Below, piece after piece: positions 49,601 through 61,600 of a DNA stretch of 64,000 bases (the first letter of the stretch is position 1; each line of letters begins with the position of its first letter). A program made the position numbers and the translations under genes. The stretch is from Pocillopora verrucosa (Eukaryota > Cnidaria > Anthozoa > Scleractinia > Pocilloporidae). The stretch lies in contig NC_089315.1 of the NCBI RefSeq assembly GCF_036669915.1, forward strand, positions 13,840,605 to 13,904,604, written 5' to 3'. The notes under the pieces were generated by a model. The model was given only the letters and a program-made list of their open reading frames with translations, did no database searches and was not told the origin of the DNA.

Positions 49601-52600
49601 TTACAACTAAAGTCGATTTTTGTCCAGCCGCTGTCTTTACACTCAATATAAGGAATTCCTATCAGCTCATAACCAGCCTGACAACTGTAGTATGCAGTTT
49701 CACCGTTGAGGTATTTGCTCCGTGCACCACGTGCCCATGTAAGGTAGGCAAATTTTGGGACTGGAGGAGCATCACAACTTGGCGCTAAAAGAAAGCCAAA
49801 AGAAAATCAAAAGTGTCTTGAAACTGGAAGTGCAGTTCATGCTGTACGGCAAGCAAAGGCAACTAATATTTGTTGCCGACACGAATGTTTATATTTAAAT
49901 ACGGAGTTTGTTTGTCAGGAAGTTCTAAAAGACGACATGTTTTAGAGGTGGCTTCAAGAAGCGAAAGGCAATAAGAATATCAGCCACGAGGGCTCCTACT
50001 ACTGAATTTTGATTTGGTTGCCTTTTGCACCTTACTACCATCATCGATAGGTGTTATCACAGTCATAGATATACTTACGCCCTTTATTTGTCGGGAAATG
50101 GTGGCTACCATGCATGCTACAAGGACCAGTGTGTCGAAACAAATTTTAACTGGTCGCCAATTGCATCAATCATAGGCATTAAGCAAATCTGGTCATGGTT
50201 GATATCGATTAACCGAGAAGTGTTGTCAAGAAAATTGAAAATATGGTTTCTGCGATATTTCGAAGTGACATTATTCGCATTTCAGACGATTTGAGCCAAA
50301 TTTAAGATCCTAATTTACCACAATGCTTTCAACGGAAGGTGACGTGCCACTGGTTTCGTTGCTCTTCTGACATTCATGTATACACTGTACCTACCGCTGC
50401 AGCGGAAATTAGCTTTTGTCCAGCGACCCTTCACACATTTTCTCATCGGAATGCCGACCATCATAAGGCCTGCTTTACAGCTGTAGTAGATACGTTCTCC
50501 GTCCTCATAGCGCTTGTTCTTTGCTGTCCACGTCTGGTATGCAAACGCAGGGACATCCGGAGCCTGGCTACACCAGCGCGCTGTTCAAAGAGGGAGAGGA
50601 AAACTCAGAGAAATCGATGTTTATAAATATCTGAGTAATACCTCATTCGTTTTATAAACAAATGTCTTGAAGACTGTGCAACGAAAAGTGAAAAGCAGGC
50701 AGTATTTTATACGAAAGTACGAAATAGCTACTTTAATTGTACACGATTAAATGAACACAGGACATAACATCAGTAGAAAGCGGAGAAACCCAATGGATTG
50801 GTTGAGAAAGGTAAATAACGACAATGAATTAGAGCAATTAGACGCTTGTTCAACAAACGACTTAGTTTCGTAAACGCAAGGGTAATTGTCGGATAAGCCG
50901 CAATAATTGTTATGATCAAGAGTCATTTGATCAACGAAGGTGAAACAGCTTTAACATGATGCCAAAACGTAAAAAACGGCTTGTCTGGCTTCTTTTATTT
51001 TTTACTTCCACAGTATTTTTCGAATGTGAAGAAAAAAAGATGAGGTATCAGTGAAGTATGGTGCTTAACACTAAGATTGCCATTATGATTGTAAGTTGGC
51101 CTTCAAAATTCCTTCCCAAACCAGGGTCTTAAATAATCGCGAACATGTTACACCAAATTTGTTGGGAGGTTTTAAGTGAGTGTGTTATTTTTTAGCATGC
51201 TCCATATTTCTCTGCATTTTCGAAAATTCCAGCAAATAATATCAAATCCCTTTGGGCAAAAGCTAGGTTTTTGCTCTTGATTTAGTAGTATAAGAACGAT
51301 AATCTCGTATGTTTCATAAGAATTTTTCTCGGGGACATCTAGGGCCCCATTTTGATTCATAATAAGGGGATGCAGTATATCTTACGGAGGCATCTCGGTT
51401 GTTGGCCGCTCCATGAACCATTCCTCAAGCAAGTTCTTTGAGACGACCCAACCGTACTGTACCCAGATGCACAACTGAACAACACCTTACTGGGATGAGA
51501 TGTGTCGGAACCAAACATCCAACCATTTTCAGGAGGCAGTAGCTTTCCACAATCTTCTCCTATAAATAAAAGTATACAGTTGATAAGCAAAACTGGACAC
51601 AAATGGAACAATTTTCAATTGAATGCCGAAAATAATCTGATATTGCATATATTTTGTTCTTGCTTTTCTATCTATTTTTTTTTTAATTCGCTCTGTTATT
51701 GGTGTAAATCATATCTCCACACTTTTAAGCAATCTGCAACAAACCTCTAATCAATTGTAGTTTAAACATTCGCTTCTTGCCGCCTTAAGGCCTTTTGTAA
51801 GTGTCTACTTCGAGCTCTCACTCAAGTGAGTTTATCGTTGGTCTTTTCTTTCATTTTTTTTTTTTTTTGACTTTGGTTTACCGCCGGTTTACGAGTCTAA
51901 TCGAAAAGCAATCCATCGTCAAAAACCCCTCGTGTGGGAGTTTACCTACTTATGCTTAAAAAGATGCAAAGTCGGGTACCATTGCCACAAATACCCGATT
52001 AGCATCAGCTCCATTAATCTTTATTTCGAGCTGATCAATCCTCTTATGCCAAAGACTACTAGAAGACAATACATGTACGATACTTCGAGAAGCTGTGATA
52101 CACTGACGAAGAAGAAAATACCGTGCCTTGGCAACGTGTTTTTCCACTCGTCCATGTCCCGTCCGCTTGGCATGTTCGGGAAGATGTTCCGTGTAAGGAA
52201 AATCCTGTGTTACAACTAAAGGTGATCGTATTGGGATATGTTGTGGAATTGCCATGGGCAAAGCCATGTTCAGGAATAGCTAAACGACCACAATCAACCG
52301 CTGGAAGAAATAAAGTTATAAATGATTGGGGAATGAACTTTGGGTCTCGAAAGAGAACCAGCTTCAAATCGTGTCCTGACGAACGTCATGCATCTAATCT
52401 CAACCAGCGCGGGGTCGAGTAAATGCGTCTTTTTAGAAAGCACACACTTCCCTGAATCCAATCGAGCATTTAGAATCAAATGTTGAGAGGATCGAAGCTT
52501 GTCTCCAATTTGTGTTTCAGCTGTTCCACATGTAAGAAAGGAATAATTTTTCATTTTTTACAACGCCTTATCATAACACGATTCTTTTACTAACAATGAC

Positions 52601-55600
52601 CGTTTTTTTGTGATTTTATTTACTCCCTGAAACACAAAGAAACTGAAAGGCTGTGATAGACAGGTAAAACCTACACCATGAACAATTGTCATGTAAAGAC
52701 TATTAAATGTAGACTGTGGTCTTCAAACTGTGGTATTGTTGACAAATAGAACCGGGAAAGGTGTACTGAAACAAAGAATTCATTTCTTTAAACAATAAAC
52801 AACTAAGACAGCCGTCAATTAAGGCGTCCACCCTCTAAAAGCCGAGTGGTAACGAGCAAACAAAATGGGTGGAGGATTCCTTATTTCATATAGATTAAAT
52901 GTACCTCGGCATTTAACCTCCACTCCACTCCATTGACCATCGGCCTCACATCTCCTGATGGTGGATCCTTGAAGGTTAAATCCTGCATCACACTCAAATT
53001 CCACTTCGCTTGGATACGTCGTCTTGTCACCGATCACGGACCCGTTGAGAGGCCTTGGTAGATTTCCACAGTCCTTTGCTAATGAGGGGCAGACATTTCA
53101 TGAACTTAAGAGTAAAAAACCTTGAATCGGGAATAACGTTTTCCTTCTTGAGTACACTTCACTTAGCTCATCTAAGATCAACAGGGTTTAGCTCAAATTA
53201 CTACTTTAAGCAGATAAGTTTGGCTAACCAAACTTTTATATGCTAAAATGCACCGAGATAACGAGTACAGCTGGGATAAAACAAGGTAAACGTGGCTGAG
53301 AGTAACTTTACACGAAGTTTTGAAACTTATAATCTAATTTCCTGGCTCACTCCACGCGTTCTTAGTGACGTTTGTTAAACTAATCAAAGCATCCTTTCAA
53401 CTAATAAACAACTGTCGTCTTCTACCCTTTTTACTTTGTGATCAGATACTCTAGCGATGCACTTTTCTCAATAGAAAAATCATTTTGTTGGAATTGTGGT
53501 AGAGATGCAGTTACGTGTAGATCTCGTACCGTCACAAAAAGTGTCATTCGAACTCCACGTTCCGTTTACTTGACACTTAATACGAGAAGATCCTCGAAGA
53601 ATGAATCCCATATCACAAACTGCATTCACAACGTTTGGGAACACTGTACTTGTCCCGTTGTAACTCCCGTATTGCAAAGGTCGTAGCGGACCGCAATCCA
53701 CGGCTAAAAATAGACAAATACGATCACAACAAAGTCAGCTGGCAGAACAGCTATGATCAGACTTCGCAAGCAATACATTTTTTATCCTCTACGTGCGAAA
53801 TTACACCCAATGTAACTTTTGACTCCTTAAATCTCAGATGGTGCACGGTTTCAAACGTCCCTAGCAGCCAACAGACCCATTCGGGTAAATCTATTCAGCC
53901 AAGCGATGCAAGCTTTAACTATATGCGTAAGCTCTGGGCTAAATTTCAACTATAAATTTTTTACTACATGCAACGAGAATTATCAAATTGATTCCTCTTA
54001 GGGTATTCACAATTTAAACTTACGAGTACAAATGGTCTCTATTCCACTCCATGTACCATTAGCCTGGCATGTTCTTGTGGAGGAACCACCAAGCAAAAAT
54101 CCAGGATCACAGTAGAACAATAATTCATTAGGAAACACCGTAAAGTTTCCAAGTGAACTGCCATTCCTTGGAGCGGATAATGAGCCGCAGTCAACAGCTG
54201 CAGAGAAAAAATCGACTTTAATCGAATTCGTTTCGGCGAACCTGAAAATCCAATGTGATAGATACTCGACATATTCGCAACTCTAGCCAAACTAAAACTG
54301 CGGCAAATCAAATAATCTGTCATAATGATAAAAAGGTATATACTAAGTACCTTTGCAAACAGTTTTAGTACCACTCCATGTTCCGTTTGCTTGACAGCGC
54401 CTGAATGACGATCCGTGTAAAATAAACCCAACATCACAGCTCAGTATGGCTTCATTCGGAAAGGTCGTTTCACGTCCAGTAATAGAACCGTTCAAAGGGA
54501 CCTCAAGAGCACCGCAGTCCTTAGCTGTAAGAAACAGTGGACTTTCCAGTCACAGACAATTTGATTGACGTTAAAAAGTGAAAGTTGTAACACTGCTTGA
54601 AATAAGAAATTAACCGCCTAGCCCATACAGCAGCGATATTCAATGACGAGCCATATTGGTAATCAAAAGTAAAAAAATTAATAAATAAATAAAAAAATAA
54701 TAATAATAAAAATAAAAAAAAAGATCGATGCACCCGTTTTCAAGTTAAACAAGATCTGCCTCTGTTGTTTGCTGTAGGAAGTTATTCCACGGCACATAGT
54801 TACCACTAACATTTGTTTTCTACCTTCACAAAAACTAGACGTTTTGCTCCATGTTCCGTTTGCCTGGCATTTTATCTCAGGAGAACCACGAAGAACAAAT
54901 CCCTTATCGCAAATGTGGCGCACAGAGTTCGGGTACACAGTAAACTTTCCAATGATACTTCCATTCTGTAATGGCTCAGGCCAACCACAGTCGATAGCTA
55001 CAAGAAAACATCCGCCAAAAAATAAAAAGCTTGGTTATTTGGTGACTCTTGGCTGCGATAGGTAAAAGAAACGTCATTGTCGTCGTTGTTAATTATCCGA
55101 GTTAAAATTATGATTACAAAAATCGCAGAGTTAGAAATAAACGACGATCACTGACGTACGTCTGTCTGTCCGTCCGTTCTCCCACTTGACCAAGAGGTCA
55201 TTTATTCCACTTGGACTACTTCAAAGATTTAAAGAGACACGTCAGTGTAGCCTTGCGTTAATCCGTGTAAGTAAATGGGTCACCTTTCACAGAACGGATA
55301 TGATGTGGAGGAAATTATGCGAATTCAAGAGGAAGAAGGATCGATGTAGACATGATCAACTTAAACTGCAGCATCGAAAGGTAGAGCGATTTTAGCCAAT
55401 TTAACACTGTTTGATGATGCATCCGAAATTTTCAGGATTCATGCACAAAAACGCTGGAGAGATGATGCATATTGGATGACCTTCATTCATTGACTGACTA
55501 TGCGCGCGAGATTTGAAAATCTCATCGAATAATAATTATGAAAAAAAGGAAGAGAGCAAATGAAATAGAAGGATTAAGGAAGAGATCCATGAATAAAGGC

Positions 55601-58600
55601 ACGGAAAGATAATTGCATCAGAATAAATAAGAAGGAATGAACAGATCAGTGTCAGTATATGAGCAACTGCGCAACTACCCCTCCCCTAACTTGACTATAA
55701 TCTTAACTTGTTAACAGTTGACTGTTGTTGGGTTAGGGGAGAGGTAGGTGCACAGTTGCTGAGGCACTTGTTTTGATTGGAATAAACATATGAATGAAAT
55801 GAGTAGATGAGTAAAAACGTGAATGATCGAATTATTGAATGAATAAGGAATCCTTGATTGATTGTTTCACTGATTGATCATTGATTGATCAAAAAAATGA
55901 AATTATAACTGCCAAAGGTGTTCTTGATTCAGGATAAGACGGAGAGGAACAAGACCGCTCGTTCAACCTACCACTACATTCAGTGGAGAAACCACTCCAT
56001 GTTCCGTTAGTCTGGCACATCCTTGAGGCAGATCCACTCAAAATGAACCCTGGATCACAACTAAATTGTATAGCATTAGGGAAGACTGTGGAGTCTCCAG
56101 AAGAGGATCCATTCGTAGGAACAGGTAAAGGTCCACAATCAACAGCTACAAATAATAGAAATGCATCAGGTATACAATTTTCGCTCATGAGACATTGCCA
56201 TCGATTTCCATCTTTCGGCCAGTAACTTATTATTAAAAGATTACTTTCTATTCAAGCGAGTTGAATTAAACATTGGCATTTATAGCTTTGAAGCATAGAT
56301 TTAACCATTAATAAATCGCAACTGGACGCACTTTTGTAGCGAGCCACCTTTTCATAATAAATTTCCTCTTTAAATAATTACATTTCCTCAAAAGAAGCGT
56401 CTTCCAAAGTTTAACCATTCTGAGGGAAAATTGCAATTTCTACTTTTCTTATTTACCTGCTTTTAACAGTTCTTTCCTTACAACTTACCCACACATACAG
56501 TTTTAGTCCCATTCCAAGTTCCATGAGGTTGACACGTTCTCACAGCAGAGCCATTAAGAATAAATCCAGGGTCACAGCTAAACTGCACACTATTTGGGAA
56601 CACCGTGGAGTTACCAGAAGCGGAGCCGTTCATCGGAACATACAGGGGGCCACAGTCTACAGCTATAGAAATAAATACAATGCTAAACATTTAAAAAATC
56701 AAGTGGGACGGAAGGGTGCTCTTTGCACTAAAATCCTCATAACGCAGTAGAATGACTCGCTATTATGAATTGGAGTAGAAAAGAATTGCCTGTTTCATAC
56801 AGCTAAAACGAAAGAAAGAAAACAAAACCTTCACAATATGTCTGAATTCCGCTCCAAGTTCCATTTCCCTGACATCGCCTGGTTTGCGAACCGCTGAGAA
56901 GAAATCCTTGGTCACAACTAAAGTCGACCTTGTTCGGGAAAGAAGTAAGGTCACCATGTAATGAACCATTTGCTGGGATTTCCAAGGCGCCACAATCTTT
57001 TGCTGAATCAAGATATTATCAATAAAGGGTGTTTGAGTGGTGATCTACGTAAATGCGTATCAAGGACAGTTGTGAACATTATAGACCTTTTTCATGACGG
57101 TGGACATGGTCTTTATTCTCATTCAGGAGAAAAACAACTGGATTTTCACTCAAAAGCGAGGGCGAGAGGCTTGTTGCATGCTTTTGAGTGAAAATCCTGT
57201 TTTTTTCCCCCTTAAATGTTTTTGAGTCCACAAAGACTAGATGAAATGAATACAAAAGAATTGCAACTAAACCTGTCATTTAGGAAAGAGGTATATTGCA
57301 ACTATGACCTCCGCGAGTGTATAGTAGAACTTAGTGAGATCCGTAGAGAGAGCCCAACAGAAAGGAATATAGATTGCACAAACCCAGGCAGGACTCTGAA
57401 ATAAATTTTGATTTCAACAATAAACTTACCAATACAAACAGTTTCAAGCCCATCCCACGTCCCGTTTGCCTGACATGTCCTCCTATAGGATCCATCAAGA
57501 ATGAATCCGAGATTGCAAGCAAACAGCAGACTATTAGGGAAGACTGTGGAGTCACCAACGAAAGATCCGTTCTTAGGAGCCGAGAGAGGACCGCAATCGA
57601 CAGCTGAAAAAGATTTCACACAAATGTTTTAATTAGAATCGAGTTAGACATGTTTCCTTCTTTTACAAAATATTTCGATTAAGGAAAGCAATCCAAAATC
57701 ATTTCCTTTCACTGCGCTCCGAGTTTAGAATGGTCAACCAACACCACCTAGAATGTTCAAACAAAAGCAATCTCGGCTTCGCCCAAGTTTTTCCCCGCTT
57801 GACACCAGGTACTTTTAAAATTTCGGATTAACGAAGCAAATGTTAGAATGTGCCTCCACACGTTTAATTTCATTAGCATGTGCTATGCAGTTCCGTCTAA
57901 CCAATATGGCAATGTTACCTCTGCAAGATGTTTGAACTCCACTCCAGGACCCATTAGCCTGGCATCGCCTGACTGTTGAACCATTCAAAATAAATCCTTC
58001 GTCACAGCTAAAAGTAACTTCATTTGGAAAAGTAGTTTTTTGTCCAGTTGCAGAGCCATTCACAGGAACAACAGGCGCCCCACAATCCTTGGCTGTAGAT
58101 AAAGAGAAAACGAAAGAAATAAAAACCAAAAACAACACAGGCAGCACTGTAGGCCAAGTTTACTAAATAACATCAAGCGTGAAAGAAAAAGGTCACCCCG
58201 AATAAATCTCTCCTTTTGTATTTCTGCTTTGAACACTCTCCCGTAACAGAAAGTTGGAAAGCCTGGAAGCTCTAATTTAGACCGTCATTTCATATTTTCA
58301 TTATCTTGCTACATATCTTAACGTTCTGTTGTGATCAATTTATTCTAAAATGTCTTCGGCACTCCAAAGGCACAACACCAGTGACGTATTTGACAACAGT
58401 TCTGAAAATACATATGCACCTTTCCAATTCATATTTGCCGTGAGATCTGGAAACGTGTTTTACCTTCACAAAAGGTGGAACTTTTGCTCCAGGTTCCATT
58501 CGTCTGACACTTTATTTTTGGAGGACCGCGAAGAACGAATCCTTCATCGCAAACGTGAGTCACAAAATTGGGATACACAGTAAATTCTCCGATGACGGTG

Positions 58601-61600
58601 CCATTCTGTAAGGGCTGGGGCATACCACAGTCAATAGCTGGAAAGATAAATCACATCGGCAAAGGACAAAGTATAATAAAAGCTCAAGCTTGTTGTAAAT
58701 AATTATTACATACGACGACCTATTACATGAGTAATCTACGCTCTAAAGTTTATAACTAAAGGAGGTAACTTCGTCCGTCCGTCAGACCATATTAACTATG
58801 AGAGGTGCAAACAGCAAACGATAGAATAGGTGCTTACAAAGACGCTAGCAATTCGTAACACAAACAAATACACATCAGAAGGAAACTGGCTTTTAGGCGA
58901 CAATTGAACACTTACCATAACAGCAGCAACGTTCTAGCGACAACAAATAAAAGGAAATACGATAGAGGATTGTAAAACACACTGGAATACTTAGCGTCGA
59001 TAATTTTAACGTCTGGTGTAGAAACGCCTTCCTGTTGCTTCTAAATGACTGCCAGTGACAAGCACATCCATGACAATCCTGATGTGCGACCTCAATGGAA
59101 TGTATTTCCTTGAACCTACCATTACATACGGCTTGTAATCCACTCCACGTTCCATTTGCCTGGCACTTCCTCGTGGCAGAACCATTAAGAAGGAATCCAG
59201 GATCGCAATTAAATGCTACACTATTGGGAAACACTGTTAAGTTACCAGTTGAGGAACCATTCTTCGGAGCGGATAGAGGACCACAGTCAACGGCTAGAAA
59301 GGCATCATTAATTACGTCAGTACCTGCACTACGTAAACTTTCTTATCTCAGTTAAGGACCTAATTATCTCATTAAGGTTTGAATGACAGCAAAACCTGGA
59401 AGCTTAGGACCCGTAGCATTGGAATATAATTATAATTACTGCCTCGCATCTTCATATACAAACGGTAGTGTTTCTGAGTGATTTTTAGTAAGGAAGTCGA
59501 GAACTGTAAATATGTGCGAATTGTGTCTTTTCTGTTACTCCTGTGGTCTCTTTTTCACCTAGTAAAATGCTCTTTTAATACGTACCACTGCATACGGTCG
59601 GGAAACCACTCCAGGATCCATTCGCCAGGCATTTCCTTTCGTGGGGTCCACTGAGAATGAACCCTGAATCGCAGTCAAATTGCACACTATTGGGGAACAC
59701 TGTAGAGTCCCCAGAAGAGGAGCCGTTCATGGGATTTGATAAAAGACCACAGTCAACAGCTATAGAGAAAAAAAATAATTGCTGTAACTGTATTTTCATA
59801 AATGGAAAACTGAAAACCAACAACATTCACTAATATAAGCGAGAGAAAAGTTCTTCTGTTCTCTCAATAAACCTTTATGATGTTGTGTGAAACGAGCCAG
59901 GTTTCTCCTATCGCTCAGAATACTGTAACCTTAGTTGTGCTTCGACAATGGATATATTATCTTTTCTTTTCTCCAAAGAATCAGCGGGTTTAATCCGTGT
60001 TTCACTGAGGGCCAAGGAGCGAATTTTAGTCGAACTCGCCCATCTGGGGAACAGAGCCAACGGACCGAACGCACGCAAGGCCCCATAAAAAAGTGCCAGT
60101 GGTGGTTTCGAAATGCTTTGTTCCGCTGTCACAAAGGAATCTTGCCATCGAATTTTCATAAACAATTGAAGAAATTTAGTTTTATACACATCCATGAATC
60201 GTAAGAATCTTATGAGGAACCAGGATATTGATTAATAGTTGAACAATATGAACCTTTGCAAAAGGTCTGAGTTCCACTCCAGTTCCCATTTGTTTGCCAA
60301 TGCCTGATGGAAGAGCCCCTTGAGAAGAAAACTTTGTCCACAATCAAAGGACGATCTCATTGGAAAGAATGTCAGTTCGCCTGTGAAGGAACTCGTTCGT
60401 CGGAGCTGCAAGCCGGACCACAAATCTTTCGCTGTGTAGAATAGAACATAAAAGACAGAATTAATGTGTTGTTCTGGGGCTAGAGCAGAATTCAGCGAAA
60501 TTGACCAATAACTGCCAAAACACACAACCACTTAAGGTGGAGAAGCTTCAAAACGCGTTTCACATTGTATTCGTTGAAAACCTACCAGCACATGAAACCG
60601 CTTTTCACTCCAAGGTCCATTAGCCCGGACACATCCTCATAGGGGATCCATATAGATTGAATCCAGGATCACATTTGAATATCACACTATTGGGAAAAAA
60701 ACTGTGAAGTTACCAGAAGAAGAGCCCATTCACGGGAACCAACAGAGGACCACAGTCAATAGCTATAAGAAAAAAGAGTTAAAGAAAGAAAAAGGTTATT
60801 TCATTCAAAATCATTCTGCAATTATTTGAAAAAAGCTTCTGCATCGATACGTCTGGCTTAACTCTGATTTTACTTCTTGCATTACCAAACGAAGAAAAAC
60901 AGATATCCTGAAAACAGTCAAAATTCGATTCCGTTCATTCTGATGAAAATCAGATTTACTGCACGCGGCGTCGACTAGAATAGTTCAGGAAGGGGCTTAC
61001 CAATCAATTTCTGCAGGCAGTAAAAGCATCGATTACCGGAAAACTTCCCTTCACAAGAGGGTGTCATTACCACTCCAATTCCCTCTGCTAGACACTGTCT
61101 TATTGTGGATCCTGTTAGGATGAATCCGTAATCGCAGCTAAAATAAAGTTACTAGGATAGGTGGTTGCTCCAGTTGTTGAACCATTCACAGGAATATCAA
61201 AGACACCCCGCCAGTTTCTGGCTGTGTGAAAAGAGAAAGTAAACTGCATATGATTGACAGGATGTAGAGGAATGAAAACATCCTGATGACGATGGATTAA
61301 CATTTTCAAACGCCATAACGCTTATTTTAACTATCCCGAAAAACGTCCACTTAAGACTACCCCCGACCTCCAAAGTAAAATACACGTGCCACGTGAACAT
61401 AGGCTTACAATGTCTTGGTTGCACCCAAACCTGCTTGCAAGAAGAGCTACTACTTTTGGCCTACTTTGGGCTTAAATTGATACAATTTACCTTCGCAATA
61501 GCATTGAAGCTTTGCTCCATGTTCCATTGGTCTGCCCAGTAATCCTGAGGAGCCATCCAGACTGACTCCTTCACACATCTGTGTGGGGTGACACTATTTG

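Noticed and set aside
54039..54437. 132-residue minus-strand frame
   Set aside because: Wrong-frame reading across CCP exons 18 and 19 and the intron between them; the CCP frame is clear.
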